DNA of 48,794 nucleotides from Prevotella sp. (GCA_017483805.1 JAFUUL010000157.1:1-48794), one strand, 5' to 3'; positions 7,568 through 17,794 are shown, counted from the stretch's first letter. The notes: generated by a model not told the origin, from the letters alone. Numbers and translations are program-made.

Positions 7568-8446
7568 TCATAGGTCGCTATAGGCACCAGTGAAGGTCGT
7601 GGTCTGCATGTTGCCCGTCTCGTAGCCCTTCTTCAGCCAGCGCTTGCGCTGCTCTGAAGTGCCGTGAGTGAACGATTCCGGCTGAGCGTAGCCCTGTGCA
7701 CGCTTCTGCAGCCAGTCGTCGCCGATGGCCTTAGCCAGTTCCAGGCCCTTCTCCATGTCGCCGTACTCCAGCGAGTGGTTCTTCTGATCCTCGTAGTGGG
7801 CCCACACGCCGGCATAGTAGTCGGCCAGCAGTTCCAGACGCACACTCACCTGATTGGCCTGAGCCTTGTCCATCTGGCTCATCTGCTGATGGGCCTTACC
7901 CAGGATGCCCAGCGAATACTCCACGTGGTGGCCTATCTCGTGGGCTATCACGTAGGCGTAGGCGAAGGTGTTGCCCTGCACGCCCAGTTGTTTCTTCATC
8001 TCGGTGAAGAACGACAGGTCGACGTACAGTTTCTGGTCGCCCGAGCAGTAGAAAGGGCCGACGGCAGCCGTTGCAGAGCCGCAGGCGGAGTTGACGCTGT
8101 TGGTGAAGAGCACCAGCGTGGGGGGCTGATACTCGCCCAGCCCGTTCTGGCGGAACACCTCTGTCCACACGTCCTCGGTGCTGGCCAGTATCTGGGCGCA
8201 CTCCTCGGCCAGTTGCTGCTCCTCCTCGGTGAACTCGCGCTGTCCGGCAGGCGTCTCCGTCTGCGCGGTCAGGCCGCCCTGCTGCACCACGTTAGTCACC
8301 ACATCACCCAGGTTGCCGCCCGACATGAATGTCATCAGCGCAATGATGATGATACCGCCAATGCCGCCGATGCCGGCCTTGGCCCCCGTGCTAAGACCGC
8401 GACGGTCCTCCACGTTCGAACTCTTTCTTCTTCCGTCTAGTTTCAT
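7568..8446 (-). CDS. ypfJ: YpfJ-type neutral zinc metallopeptidase
   Basis: This 292-residue member of the putative neutral zinc metallopeptidase family (PF04228) has one N-terminal transmembrane helix (about 27-43, IGGIIIIALMTFM) that anchors a domain outside the membrane. The zinc site is HEIGHH near residue 169, with a further Glu in RLELLADYYAGVWAH about 35 residues later. The CGSATAAVGPFYCSGDQK segment is typical of the family. The physiological substrate is unknown. The ATG at 8446 is directly preceded by a repeat-rich spacer. Confidence 0.88.
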   Translation of the reverse strand: MKLDGRRKSSNVEDRRGLSTGAKAGIGGIGGIIIIALMTFMSGGNLGDVVTNVVQQGGLTAQTETPAGQREFTEEEQQLAEECAQILASTEDVWTEVFRQNGLGEYQPPTLVLFTNSVNSACGSATAAVGPFYCSGDQKLYVDLSFFTEMKKQLGVQGNTFAYAYVIAHEIGHHVEYSLGILGKAHQQMSQMDKAQANQVSVRLELLADYYAGVWAHYEDQKNHSLEYGDMEKGLELAKAIGDDWLQKRAQGYAQPESFTHGTSEQRKRWLKKGYETGNMQTTTFTGAYSDL

Positions 8447-8562
8447 AACTCTTAATTCTTAACTCTTAATTGCCGAAGGCAACAACTCTTAATTCTTCGC
8501 TCGGCCCGTAAGGGACGCTTTTACAAAGCGTAGCGACTAAAAGAATTCTTAACTCTTAATTA
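8447..8562. repeat. Intergenic repeat: AACTCTTAATT direct copies around GC-rich hairpins
   Basis: Four copies of AACTCTTAATT lie at 8447-8457, 8461-8471, 8484-8494 and 8551-8561, several followed by CTT. Between the third and fourth is a GC-rich block with a 7-bp hairpin (ACGCTTT-tac-AAAGCGT). A small GCCgaaGGC hairpin lies between the second and third. The layout, AT-rich short direct repeats flanking a GC-rich folded core, resembles the insertion inside the GH2 gene at 24.05 kb. It fills the whole space between thrS and ypfJ. Confidence 0.75.
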
Positions 8563-10506
8563 TTAAAAGTTCTTCGTCTGCTCGGCCACAACGGCATTGA
8601 TCTTGTCAATGAACTCCTGAATGGTCATAGTGGCCTGTTCGCCACCGCCCTGCTGACGCATGGAGACAAGTCCCTCGGCCTCCTCCTTCTCGCCAACGAT
8701 GACCATGTAGGGGATGCGCTTCAGTTCGTTGTCGCGAATCTTGCGACCCAGTTTCTCGTTGCGCAGGTCGATAGAGCCGCGCACGCCCTGTTCGTTGAAC
8801 TGTTCCATCACCTTCTTGGCATAGTCGTTGTACTTCTCCGAGAGCGGCAGCACCACCACCTGCTCAGGTGTCAGCCACAGGGGGAAGTGACCGCTGGTGT
8901 GCTCGATGAGCACGGCCGTGAAGCGCTCCAACGAGCCGAAGGGAGCACGGTGGATCATCACCGGCGTCTTCTTCTGGTTGTCCTCGTCGGTGTATTCCAG
9001 TTGGAAGCGCTTGGGCAGGTTGTAGTCCACCTGGATGGTGCCCAACTGCCAGCGGCGACCGATGGCATCCTTGATCATGAAGTCCAGTTTCGGACCGTAG
9101 AAGGCAGCCTCGCCATATTCCACCTTGGCGGGCAGGCCCTTCTCCTGACAGGCCTCCTGGATAGCACGCTCGGCCAGTGCCCAGTCCTCGTCGGTGCCCA
9201 CGTACTTCTCGTGGTTGTTAGGATCGCGCAGGCTGATCTGTGCCTCGAAGTTGAAACCGAAGGCCGAAAGCACCACGTTGATGATGTCCATCACGTTCAG
9301 GAACTCCTGCTTCACCTGGTCAGGACGGCAGAACAGGTGGGCATCGTCCTGAGTGAACGAGCGCACACGGGTCAGGCCGTGCAACTCACCGCTCTGCTCG
9401 TAGCGATACACCGTGCCGAACTCAGCGATACGCAGCGGCAGGTCCTTATACGAACGGGGCTTCCAGGCGAATATCTCGCAGTGGTGAGGGCAGTTCATCG
9501 GCTTCAGCAGATACTCCTCGCCCTCCTCGGGGGTCTGTATGGGTTGGAACGAATCCTTGCCGTAGTGATCCCAGTGGCCAGAGGTCACATAGAGGTTCTT
9601 CGAGCCGATGTGCGGCGTAATAACTTCCTGATAACCATAGCGTTTCTGCACCTTACGCAAGTGGTCCTGCAGGCGCAGACGCATATCCGTACCCTTCGGC
9701 AACCAGATGGGAAGGCCCTTGCCTACCTTGTCGCTGAACATGAAGAGTTCCATCTCCTTGCCTATCTTGCGGTGGTCGCGCTTCTTGGCCTCCTCGAGCA
9801 TCACCAGATAGTCGTCCAGCATCTTCTTCTTCGGGAAGGAGATACCATACAAGCGCTGCATCTGCTCGCGGGTGGCGTCGCCGCGCCAGAAGGCACCAGC
9901 CACGCTGGTCAGTTTGATGGCCCTGATATCACCCGTGTCCACCAGGTGCGGGCCGCGGCACAGGTCAGTGAACGCACCCTGCGTGTAGGTCGTTATCGTA
10001 CCGTCCTCCAGGTCCTGCTCGATGTGCTCGCACTTGTAGGTCTGGCCGTCAGCGGCAAACTCCTTCAAGGCGTCAGCCTTAGCCACTTCCTTGCGCACCA
10101 CAGGTTCCTTCTTGGAAGCCAGTTCCTTCATCTTCTGTTCAATCTTGGGGAAGTCGCTCTCCTTGATGCTCTCGCCGTTAGGCAGCAGCACATCGTAGAA
10201 GAAGCCGCTCTCTACGGCAGGGCCGAAACCGAACTGGATGCCAGGATACAACTCCTTGAGCGCCTCGGCCAGCAGGTGGGCACTGGTGTGCCAGAACGTG
10301 TGCTTGGCCTGTTCGTCTTCCCACTTGTAGAGTTCAAACTTGCAGTCCTCGTTGATGGGACGGTTCAACTCCACCGTTTCGCCGTTCACTGCGCAGCAGA
10401 GCACGCTGCGTGCCAGAGCCGGCGAAATGCTCTCGGCAATCTCGAGTCCAGTCACGCCCTGCTCATACGAGCGAACAGATCCGTCTGGAAAAGTAATGTT
10501 GATCAT
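8563..10506 (-). CDS. thrS: Threonyl-tRNA synthetase
   Basis: At 647 residues this is the usual bacterial length. Domains in order: TGS (1-61), the editing second additional domain ([11 protein letters not shown] near residue 73), the class II catalytic core with MNCPHHC supplying Cys and His zinc ligands (~340), motif 2 ([20 protein letters not shown] written in two parts, ~367-385), motif 3 ([12 protein letters not shown], ~520), and the anticodon-binding domain from ~545. It charges tRNA-Thr in the cytosol. Transcription should start at the promoter at 10540-10571. Confidence 0.97.
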   Translation of the reverse strand: MINITFPDGSVRSYEQGVTGLEIAESISPALARSVLCCAVNGETVELNRPINEDCKFELYKWEDEQAKHTFWHTSAHLLAEALKELYPGIQFGFGPAVESGFFYDVLLPNGESIKESDFPKIEQKMKELASKKEPVVRKEVAKADALKEFAADGQTYKCEHIEQDLEDGTITTYTQGAFTDLCRGPHLVDTGDIRAIKLTSVAGAFWRGDATREQMQRLYGISFPKKKMLDDYLVMLEEAKKRDHRKIGKEMELFMFSDKVGKGLPIWLPKGTDMRLRLQDHLRKVQKRYGYQEVITPHIGSKNLYVTSGHWDHYGKDSFQPIQTPEEGEEYLLKPMNCPHHCEIFAWKPRSYKDLPLRIAEFGTVYRYEQSGELHGLTRVRSFTQDDAHLFCRPDQVKQEFLNVMDIINVVLSAFGFNFEAQISLRDPNNHEKYVGTDEDWALAERAIQEACQEKGLPAKVEYGEAAFYGPKLDFMIKDAIGRRWQLGTIQVDYNLPKRFQLEYTDEDNQKKTPVMIHRAPFGSLERFTAVLIEHTSGHFPLWLTPEQVVVLPLSEKYNDYAKKVMEQFNEQGVRGSIDLRNEKLGRKIRDNELKRIPYMVIVGEKEEAEGLVSMRQQGGGEQATMTIQEFIDKINAVVAEQTKNF

Positions 10507-10539
10507 ATCTACAATATATGTTTAAGTTTTAAAGCGGTG

Positions 10540-10571
10540 CAAAGTTACACACTTTTCCCCATTCAGCCAAA
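10540..10571 (-). promoter_or_regulatory. thrS promoter
   Basis: On the minus strand, TTTG (10568-10571) and TAACTTTG (10540-10547) are separated by 20 bases, an exact Bacteroidetes consensus. The expected leader to the thrS ATG is about 30 nt, too short for a T-box. Confidence 0.85.
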
Positions 10572-10593
10572 ACTAAATGCAAAAAAGTGAACC

Positions 10594-11277
10594 TCAGGCT
10601 TGCATAATGCGCCTGTAGGACTTGCGCAGTTTGCGCACGGCCTTGTCGCGAATCTGGCGAACACGCTCACGCTTCAGCCCCATGTCGGCAGCAATCTCGG
10701 CCATCGTCAGGCTGTCTTGTCCCAAGCCGTAGTAGGCCTCCACCACCCTGGCCTCCCGCTCGTCGAGCGAGCGCAAGGCACGCTCCACTGCAGCCTCGAT
10801 GCTGGCGTTATACACCCGCTCATCGGCCATCGGGGCATTGGTGTTGACCAGCACCGAGAGCAGGCTGACGTTAGCCTTCGACCCCAGCGGTGCATCTACC
10901 GAACGGGGCTGTCCGTCGCGACGACTTTCCACGCGCTGCTCGGCACTCTCAGTCTTCAGGGCGCGCTCTATATGCTGGCGGATAAACACTACGGCATAGT
11001 TCACGAAGCGCAGGCCGCGCGAGGCATCAAATTTGGCAGCGGCCTTCATCAGTCCCAGGTTGCCCTCGCTCACCAGGTCTTCCATCTGCAGGCCCTGCCC
11101 CTGATACTGTCGGGCTATGGCCACCACAAAGCGCAGGTTGGCCTCCACCAACTTGTTCATGGCGCGTTCGTCGCCCTTGCGGATACGTTCCGACAAGCGC
11201 CGTTCCTCGTCCTCGGAGAGCAGCGTCTCGCGCCCTATCTCGTCCAGGTATTTGTTCAGAATGCTGTCTTCCATCAT
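10594..11277 (-). CDS. Short RpoD-like sigma-70 factor lacking region 3
   Basis: This 227-residue sigma factor resembles the Bacteroidetes RpoD. It has region 1.2 (LNKYLDEIGRE), region 2.1-2.2 (KLVEANLRFVVAIARQY, MEDLVSEGNLGLMKAA) and region 4 (ALRSLDEREARVVEAYYG, MAEIAADMGLKRERVRQIR). Two features differ from RpoD. After the region 2.3/2.4 core (LRFVNYAVVFIRQHIERAL) the chain passes almost directly into the SVDAP-like linker, so region 3 is missing. The usual WWIRQ is VFIRQ, removing the Trp pair used in promoter melting. It may therefore read a distinct promoter class. It has its own consensus promoter, so the housekeeping sigma could transcribe it. Confidence 0.85.
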   Translation of the reverse strand: MMEDSILNKYLDEIGRETLLSEDEERRLSERIRKGDERAMNKLVEANLRFVVAIARQYQGQGLQMEDLVSEGNLGLMKAAAKFDASRGLRFVNYAVVFIRQHIERALKTESAEQRVESRRDGQPRSVDAPLGSKANVSLLSVLVNTNAPMADERVYNASIEAAVERALRSLDEREARVVEAYYGLGQDSLTMAEIAADMGLKRERVRQIRDKAVRKLRKSYRRIMQA

Positions 11278-11297
11278 AATTTCGTTATTATCGAGGG

Positions 11298-11328
11298 CAA
11301 AGTTACTAAGAAAAAACGAGACGGCAAA
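11298..11328 (-). promoter_or_regulatory. Promoter of the short sigma factor gene
   Basis: Minus strand: TTTG at 11325-11328, a 19-base spacer and TAACTTTG at 11298-11305. Confidence 0.8.
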
Positions 11329-11356
11329 GAAAAGGATAAATTTTCCGCGCTACACC

Positions 11357-11387
11357 TTGCTGCTTTCAGGAAAATGTTGTACCTTTG
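11357..11387 (+). promoter_or_regulatory. pepT promoter
   Basis: TTG at 11357-11359, a 20-base spacer and TACCTTTG at 11380-11387, about 35 bases before the pepT ATG. It is divergent from the sigma factor promoter. Confidence 0.75.
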
Positions 11388-11421
11388 CGGGCAATAAAAA
11401 CAACATACTTACGAATAGACA

Positions 11422-12651
11422 ATGGAACTTATTGAGCGTTTTCTGAACTACACTAAGTTTGACACGCAATCATCGGAAGAGAGCGAGAGCGTGCCGAGTA
11501 CACCGAAACAACTCATCTTTGCGCGATATCTGAAAGAGGAACTGGAACGCGAGGGGCTGGAGGATGTGGAACTGGACGAGAAGGGCTACATCTACGCCAC
11601 GCTGCCCGCCAACATCAAGGGCGAGGCTCCCGTCATCGGCTTCATCTCGCACTATGACACCAGCCCCGACTGCTCGGGTGCCGACATCAAGCCGCGCATT
11701 GTGAAACAATACGACGGAGGCGACATCGTGCTCTCTGAGGACATCGTATCGAGTCCCAAGCGATTCCCCGAACTGCTGCAGCACGTGGGCGAAGACCTGA
11801 TCGTGACCGACGGAACCACTCTGCTGGGAGCCGATGACAAGGCGGGCATCGCCGAAATCGTGCAGGCAATGGTCTGGTTGAAGGAGCACAAGGAGGTGAA
11901 GCATGGCAAGATTCGCGTGGCCTTCAACCCCGACGAGGAGATAGGCATGGGGGCCCACCACTTCGATGTGGAGAAGTTTGGCTGTGAATGGGGCTACACG
12001 ATGGACGGCGGCGACGTGGGCGAATTGGAGTTTGAGAACTTCAACGCTGCCTCGGCAAAGATCACCATCAAGGGCGTGAGCGTGCATCCGGGCTATGCCA
12101 AGGGCAAGATGGTGAACGCCTCGCTGCTGGCTGCCGAGTTCATCGGTATGCTGCCTGCCGACGAGCGACCGGAGACTACCGAGGGCTATCAGGGCTTCTT
12201 CCACCTGACGGGACTTCAGTCGCAGACGGAGCAGGCCCGCCTCTCCTACATCATCCGCGATCACGACCGCGAGAAGTTTGAGGCCCGCAAGCGCCTGATA
12301 CAACAGCAAGCCGAGCGTCTAAACGAGAAATATGCCGCCGAGGGCTGCAGCGTGACCTGCGAGGTGAAGGACCAGTACTACAACATGAAGGAGAAGATAG
12401 ACCCGCAGATGCACGTCATCGACCTGGTGCTGCGCGCCATGCAGGACTGTGGTGTGGCGCCGAAAGTTAAACCTATCCGCGGCGGCACCGACGGCGCCCA
12501 ACTGTCGTTCCGCGGTCTGCCCTGCCCCAATATCTTCGCCGGCGGCATCAACTTCCACGGCCCCTTCGAGTTCGTGAGCGTACAATCGATGGAGAAGGCG
12601 ATGCAGGTGATCGTCAAGATATGCGAACTGACGGCAGGATATAACGATTGA
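11422..12651 (+). CDS. pepT: Peptidase T (tripeptide aminopeptidase)
   Basis: This 409-residue M20B metallopeptidase releases the N-terminal residue of tripeptides in the cytosol. The dizinc site is visible: SHYDTSPD (His and catalytic Asp, ~75), GADDKAG (bridging Asp, ~138), [10 protein letters not shown] (catalytic Glu and Glu ligand, ~172) and [10 protein letters not shown] (Asp, ~194). The dimerisation/lid domain lies between about 205 and 310. The C-terminal [19 protein letters not shown] is characteristic of PepT, and the last His ligand is in FHGPFEFV. The antiporter gene follows within 15 bases. Confidence 0.95.
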   Translation: MELIERFLNYTKFDTQSSEESESVPSTPKQLIFARYLKEELEREGLEDVELDEKGYIYATLPANIKGEAPVIGFISHYDTSPDCSGADIKPRIVKQYDGGDIVLSEDIVSSPKRFPELLQHVGEDLIVTDGTTLLGADDKAGIAEIVQAMVWLKEHKEVKHGKIRVAFNPDEEIGMGAHHFDVEKFGCEWGYTMDGGDVGELEFENFNAASAKITIKGVSVHPGYAKGKMVNASLLAAEFIGMLPADERPETTEGYQGFFHLTGLQSQTEQARLSYIIRDHDREKFEARKRLIQQQAERLNEKYAAEGCSVTCEVKDQYYNMKEKIDPQMHVIDLVLRAMQDCGVAPKVKPIRGGTDGAQLSFRGLPCPNIFAGGINFHGPFEFVSVQSMEKAMQVIVKICELTAGYND

Positions 12652-12662
12652 CGAGAGAGACT

Positions 12663-14915
12663 ATGGCTGAACTCCCCGCAATGATACAAGATCTGGCCCT
12701 CATACTGGTGGTGGCAGGCATCGTGACGCTCGTCTTCAAGAAACTGAAGCAACCGCTGGTGCTGGGCTATATCGTAGCCGGCTTCCTGGTGTCGCCCCAC
12801 ATGCCCTACACGGCATCTGTGGTCGACATGACCAACATCCACCTGTGGGCCGACATCGGCGTGATGTTCCTGCTGTTCTCGTTGGGTCTGGACTTCTCGT
12901 TCAAGAAAATCCTAAAGATGGGAGCATCGCCCATCATCTCGGTGACGTGCATCATCTTTGCAATGTCGCTGCTGGGCGTCATTGTGGGCAACGTGTTCGG
13001 CTGGTCTCGTATGGACTGCATCTTCCTGGGCGGTATGCTGGCCATGAGCAGTACCACTATTATATATAAGGCGTTCGACGACCTGGGCCTGCGGCAACAG
13101 CAGTTTGCCGGCCTAGTGATGAGCGTGCTGATACTGGAAGACATCCTGGCCATCGTGATGATGGTGATGCTGAGTGCCATTGCCGGCGGGAGCAGCCCCG
13201 ACGGCAGCCAGATGCTGGCGTCGATAGCCAAGATTGTGTTCTTCCTGGTACTTTGGCTAGTAGTGGGTATCTTCGCCATTCCACTATTCCTGCGCAGCGT
13301 GCGCAAACTGATCAATGCCGAGGTGCTGCTCATCGTGTCGCTGGGCATGTGCTGTGCGATGGCCGTCTTCTCCACCAAGGTGGGTTTCTCGTCGGCCTTC
13401 GGCGCGTTTATCATGGGCAGCATCCTTGCCGAAACCGTCGAGGCCGAGCGCATCGAGAAACTGGTGGACCCGGTGAAGAATCTCTTCGGTGCCATCTTCT
13501 TCGTGTCAGTAGGTATGCTGGTAGACCCGCAGATACTCGCTGACTATGCTCTGCCCATCTTCGTGCTTGTGATGACCATCATCGTGGGCCAGGCCGTATT
13601 CGGTTCGTTGTCGTTCATGCTGGGCGGCGAATCGCTGAAGTCGGCCATGCGCTGCGGCTTCTCAATGGCTCAGATTGGTGAGTTCTCGTTTATTATCGCC
13701 TCGCTCGGCCTGTCGCTGGGCGTGATTGGCGATTTCCTATATCCGGTTGTGGTGGCCGTATCAGTTATTACCACATTCCTCACACCTTACATGATACGGC
13801 TCGCCACGCCGGCTTACAACGTGCTGGAGGCCCACCTGCCCAAGCCCATCATCAAGACACTGAACCATTTCTCTACTAGCCACCCCAACAGCACGGAGAA
13901 GAACAAATGGAAGAGCCTGCTGACGCAGATGGCCGTGAACACGATCGTCTACTCCATCTTGGCCGCAGCAGCCATCGCCGTGATGTTCATGTTCTTCCAT
14001 CCCTTCATCACGAAACTGCTGGGCGAGCACTGGTACACCAACGCCATCACAATTGTGACGACCATCCTGATCATTGCTCCATTCCTGCGGGCTATGGTGA
14101 TGAAGAAGAACCACAGCGAGGAGTTCCGCGCCCTGTGGGAAGAGAGCAACCGCAACCGCCTGCCCTTGCTTTTCACCATCCTGGCACGCTTCTTCATTGC
14201 TCTGGGCTTCGTGTTCTCTGTCTGTCGCCACCTGACCCATTTCGGACCAGCCCTACTGGTCACCATCGGCATGCTGATGTTGGTCGGCATCATCCTGTCG
14301 CGCTCCATCAAGCAGCGCAGCATCAGGCTCGAGCGCCTGTTCATCAACAACCTGCGCTCACGCGACATTGAGGCTGAGGTACACGGCAAGAAGCGTCCGC
14401 TGTATGAAGGCAAACTGCTGGACCGCGATATCCACATTGCCGAGTTCGACATTCCGCAGGAGTCGACCTGGCTGGGCAAGACGCTGAAGGAACTGAACCT
14501 TGGCCGGCAGTACGGTGTCCACGTGAGCAGCATCCTACGCGGCAGTCAGCGGCTGAACATCCCCGACGGCGACTCGCGCATCTACCCGATGGACCGCATC
14601 CAAGTGATTGGCAGCGACCAGCAACTGGCCGTATTCGGTCAGGCCCTGCAGCAGCAGGTGGTGAGCGAAGAAAACATCGAGCAGCGCGAGATGAAACTAC
14701 GCCAAATCATCATCACCGGGCGTAGCCCCTTCGTGGGCAAGACCCTGCAGGAAAGCGGCATCCGCAGCGAATACGGCTGCATGGTCGTAGGACTGGAGGA
14801 AGGAAAGGAGAACCTGTCTGGCGTCTCACCCAAACGCACGTTCAACGAGGGCGACATCATCTGGATAGTTGGCGAGCAGAAAGACATCGACCGTCTGCTC
14901 AGCAGCGCCAACTAA
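12663..14915 (+). CDS. CPA2-family cation:proton antiporter with two RCK-C domains
   Basis: The 750-residue membrane protein has about a dozen hydrophobic helices over residues 1-390, with CPA2 hallmarks: LGYIVAGFLVSP, FLLFSLGLDFSF, MSSTTIIYKAFDDLG and the helix LILEDILAIVMM carrying the transport acid. Additional helices near 405-540 (WKSLLTQMAVNTIVYSIL and following) form an unusual second membrane block. The cytosolic tail carries two TrkA-C/RCK-C domains (about 565-645 and 665-748) but no nucleotide-binding RCK-N domain. It probably exchanges K+ or Na+ for H+. A TTG at 12648 overlaps the pepT stop and would add five residues; I prefer the ATG at 12663. The 3' end overlaps lptD convergently by three bases. 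Confidence 0.88.
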   Translation: MAELPAMIQDLALILVVAGIVTLVFKKLKQPLVLGYIVAGFLVSPHMPYTASVVDMTNIHLWADIGVMFLLFSLGLDFSFKKILKMGASPIISVTCIIFAMSLLGVIVGNVFGWSRMDCIFLGGMLAMSSTTIIYKAFDDLGLRQQQFAGLVMSVLILEDILAIVMMVMLSAIAGGSSPDGSQMLASIAKIVFFLVLWLVVGIFAIPLFLRSVRKLINAEVLLIVSLGMCCAMAVFSTKVGFSSAFGAFIMGSILAETVEAERIEKLVDPVKNLFGAIFFVSVGMLVDPQILADYALPIFVLVMTIIVGQAVFGSLSFMLGGESLKSAMRCGFSMAQIGEFSFIIASLGLSLGVIGDFLYPVVVAVSVITTFLTPYMIRLATPAYNVLEAHLPKPIIKTLNHFSTSHPNSTEKNKWKSLLTQMAVNTIVYSILAAAAIAVMFMFFHPFITKLLGEHWYTNAITIVTTILIIAPFLRAMVMKKNHSEEFRALWEESNRNRLPLLFTILARFFIALGFVFSVCRHLTHFGPALLVTIGMLMLVGIILSRSIKQRSIRLERLFINNLRSRDIEAEVHGKKRPLYEGKLLDRDIHIAEFDIPQESTWLGKTLKELNLGRQYGVHVSSILRGSQRLNIPDGDSRIYPMDRIQVIGSDQQLAVFGQALQQQVVSEENIEQREMKLRQIIITGRSPFVGKTLQESGIRSEYGCMVVGLEEGKENLSGVSPKRTFNEGDIIWIVGEQKDIDRLLSSAN

Positions 14916-17782
14916 TACCACTGAACAGAATTGGAATAGCCGCTGCGCTTGTCGTACTTGAGCGCATCGGTCAGCGTAGAGGCATTACAACGGAAGGAGA
15001 AGTTGTAACTGGTGTAAGGCGCGAGCACGACTGAGCATGACATATTGAAGCAATGCAGGTCGCGCGAGAGAGAAGCCGTAGTCATCGATATCTTCTTGTT
15101 CTCGAAGTCATATCCGCTGGAGAACGATATGTTCCATCCGTCGCTGATGCGCAGGTTGCCGCTGACATTGAGGTTCTGTGTGAACTTGTAGGGATAGCGC
15201 ATCGTGTTGTAGTTGAACTTGGTGCGGTCGGTGTTCTCGCGCATCGTGATACCATAGCCGAAACTGAGCGACCAAGGTAGCGAGTAGGCCATGTAGCCGT
15301 CCTCGTCTACATCGGCTTTCTCCTTCGTCTGCTTCTTGGCACCGTGCTTGCCGGCCTCCAGATCGTGGTCTATGTTGGTGTCGGTCTCGTTGTCCCAGTC
15401 TTCATCATCGTTGTTCTTGTCCTTGTCTGTCTTGCCTTTCTTCTCAACACGCTCTCCCCTTAGCCACTTGAATAGGTTGGCCAACTTTTCGTTGTTGATA
15501 GTGTACGACAGGTTCTGCGACATACCCTGGAAGCGGCCTATCTGGCCCTTCTCCCAATAGGTGGTATGCTCACTCACACGGGGCGTGGCACCCACAGAAT
15601 CGGCCTCGTAGACGTAACTGGCGAACTGGGCATTCAGGTTGAACGTGTAACTCTTGGTCAGTTTCAAGCGCAAGCGCATGCTCAGGTCACTCCAAGGGCG
15701 AACCTTCGCAGCCATATTGTAGGACATACTGAGTCCCAGTTCGTCGATGATACTGATCTTCTTCACGCCGGTGGAATCATCATCAGACTTGATCTTCATC
15801 TCCACATTGTTGCCCAGGTCGAAGGATACCGAGCCGGTCTTGCCCTTGCCCGGCGCGCCATAGAGTTCGCCAGAATAAGGCGAGTACTCCACCATCATGA
15901 CGTTGCCCTCAGCATCGGTCTTCTGGTAGGTGCGCCAGTAGCCATAATGCTCGGCACCGAAGTCGGGTGCATAAGTCAGGCTGACAGATGGGGTCATGAC
16001 GTGGCGAATCTTCTCCACCTTGTCGCCGAATAGGAACCTGAGGGGCTTGTAGAAGCCATAGAGTTTGGTCTGCGCACGGAGCGACATGCTCCAGTTGTAG
16101 ACGTTGTAGAAGCCATAGGTGGTGTCGGCCACCTCGGTCTGGCGGGTGTCATCCCACGATCGCATGACGCGCTTCATGTAAGTGCGGTCGGTGAAGGATA
16201 CCGATGGCGTGATGTTGATATAATTAAAGAGGTTGAACGTCGCGCTGACGGGTATGCTGTGCTGCATGCCGTTACGCCAGTCCTTCACCAGGCTCGACTT
16301 CAGCAGTTGGTCTTCCTTCGTACTGATGGAGTTGCTCAGACGGCCCGTGTAGGAGAGCGAAATCTTCTCGTACCACCGTTCCTTGCCTACCATCTTCTTG
16401 CGCTTGAAGGGATAGAACGACGAAACATTGATGGTCAATTCGGGCAGACGGACGGCGATGGACGAGTCGCGCATGTTCTGCTCGAGGTTCATCGAGGCGT
16501 TGATCGACATGTTGAGACTGGAGAAGCGCGTGCCGTAACTCACCGACGAGGTGCGCGTGCTCTGGGTGCGCGCTTGGGGATTGTACATCGAGGTCAGGTT
16601 GTTCTGCTCGAAACTGGTGGTGGCAAAGTTGACGCTGGCCGAGAGCGTGGAATAGGGATTGGCCTTTGCATCCTGAGTGTGTCGCCACTGCACCTTGAAA
16701 CTGGTCTGCTTCGAATAGTCGGGCAGGTTCTTCTCGCCCGTGACCGTGTTCTGATAGTTGACGTAGAACGAGCCATTGTAGCGGTAGCGCTTGCGATAGT
16801 TGGAGGCAGCGCTCACGCCCCACGAACCCTTGGTGTAAATCTCGCCCAGCAGTTTCAGGTCCATCTTGTCGTTGATAGCGAAATAGTAGCCGCCGTCGCG
16901 CAGGTAGAAGCCACGCTCCGTCTCGTCGCCATAGGTGGGCATGATGAAGCCACTGGAATAACTCTTGGTGAAGGGGAAGAAGCCGTAGGGAATGGCCAGG
17001 GGCAGAGGCACGTCGCACACGACAAGATAGGCCGGTCCGAATACAACGTCCTTGCCGGGACGCACCTTAGCGCGGGATAGTGCCAGATAGAAGTCTGGGT
17101 GGGGCTCGTCGCAGGTGGTATAGCGTCCGTGCTGCAAGTAGAGTTCGCCATTGGCGCCACGCTTGGCCAGTTCGCTGGTCAGGAATCCGTCCTCCTGCTC
17201 GGTGTAAACTTGCTGAATGAGGCCTTTCTTGGTCTTGAAGTTGAAGGCGATGGTATCGTTTTCGTAGGTGTCGCTACCCATCTGGAACACAGGGGTGCCA
17301 GTCAGTCGGTTAGTCACGGTGTCCCTGACGCCCGTAGCATGCACCAGCGAGGAGTCGAGGCTCATGTAGATGCGCTCGCTCTGCAAGTCCATGTTCTGGT
17401 ATTTCACGTGGGAACTGCCGAAAAGGAAGGCTGTGCCCGACCCGGCGGAATAGATGATAGAGTCTTTGGCCGAGAACTCCACAGGCGAGTCGATGCCGTT
17501 CTTTTTCTTGCGGTTCAGGCTGTCCAGCGTCAGCGAGTCGTCGATGGCCTTGTTGTGCTTGTAGATGGCCAGCGCCAGCGAGTCCATCGTCGTGGTGTCG
17601 CGCTTCAGTTCGGCCCTCGACACCTGTCGGCCCGTGAGCATCGTGTCGACGGTATCGGTCACCACCAAAGAGTCACCACGCGGGACCCTCAAACCGTTAT
17701 CCTGCCGTGGCGACGAAGGCACTCCCGCCATCACACAGAGGAAGACGAAGAGCATCAAAAATATGACCGACTTACGTTTCAC
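14912..17782 (-). CDS. lptD: LPS-assembly outer-membrane protein LptD (Bacteroidetes type)
   Basis: This ~956-residue outer-membrane protein has a signal peptide (KRKSVIFLMLFVFLCVMAG). An OstA/LptA-like periplasmic domain (about 100-260) includes YSAGSGTAFLFGSSHVKYQ and TNRLTGTPVFQ. It is followed by a long run of alternating beta strands to the C-terminal aromatic residue (VQWY), a beta-barrel signature. LptD inserts lipopolysaccharide into the outer leaflet with LptE. The conserved PYGFFPF segment after the OstA domain supports the call. An acidic low-complexity loop (KTDKDKNNDDEDWDNETD) near 790 is odd. Start is uncertain: GTG at 17782 gives a proper signal peptide but lies almost at the predicted transcription start. 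Confidence 0.85.
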   Translation of the reverse strand: MKRKSVIFLMLFVFLCVMAGVPSSPRQDNGLRVPRGDSLVVTDTVDTMLTGRQVSRAELKRDTTTMDSLALAIYKHNKAIDDSLTLDSLNRKKKNGIDSPVEFSAKDSIIYSAGSGTAFLFGSSHVKYQNMDLQSERIYMSLDSSLVHATGVRDTVTNRLTGTPVFQMGSDTYENDTIAFNFKTKKGLIQQVYTEQEDGFLTSELAKRGANGELYLQHGRYTTCDEPHPDFYLALSRAKVRPGKDVVFGPAYLVVCDVPLPLAIPYGFFPFTKSYSSGFIMPTYGDETERGFYLRDGGYYFAINDKMDLKLLGEIYTKGSWGVSAASNYRKRYRYNGSFYVNYQNTVTGEKNLPDYSKQTSFKVQWRHTQDAKANPYSTLSASVNFATTSFEQNNLTSMYNPQARTQSTRTSSVSYGTRFSSLNMSINASMNLEQNMRDSSIAVRLPELTINVSSFYPFKRKKMVGKERWYEKISLSYTGRLSNSISTKEDQLLKSSLVKDWRNGMQHSIPVSATFNLFNYINITPSVSFTDRTYMKRVMRSWDDTRQTEVADTTYGFYNVYNWSMSLRAQTKLYGFYKPLRFLFGDKVEKIRHVMTPSVSLTYAPDFGAEHYGYWRTYQKTDAEGNVMMVEYSPYSGELYGAPGKGKTGSVSFDLGNNVEMKIKSDDDSTGVKKISIIDELGLSMSYNMAAKVRPWSDLSMRLRLKLTKSYTFNLNAQFASYVYEADSVGATPRVSEHTTYWEKGQIGRFQGMSQNLSYTINNEKLANLFKWLRGERVEKKGKTDKDKNNDDEDWDNETDTNIDHDLEAGKHGAKKQTKEKADVDEDGYMAYSLPWSLSFGYGITMRENTDRTKFNYNTMRYPYKFTQNLNVSGNLRISDGWNISFSSGYDFENKKISMTTASLSRDLHCFNMSCSVVLAPYTSYNFSFRCNASTLTDALKYDKRSGYSNSVQWY

Positions 17783-17786
17783 GCTG

Positions 17787-17794
17787 CAAAGGTA
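17787..17794 (-). promoter_or_regulatory. lptD -7 promoter box
   Basis: TACCTTTG on the minus strand lies five bases before the GTG proposed as lptD start, so the transcript would be leaderless or nearly so. No TTTG is found at the expected distance. AGTGAAG-type short direct repeats occupy 17803-17825 just upstream. Confidence 0.55.

Noticed and set aside
8887-10590. 567-codon frame opposite thrS
   Set aside because: Antisense shadow of a certain gene; no domain, biased composition.
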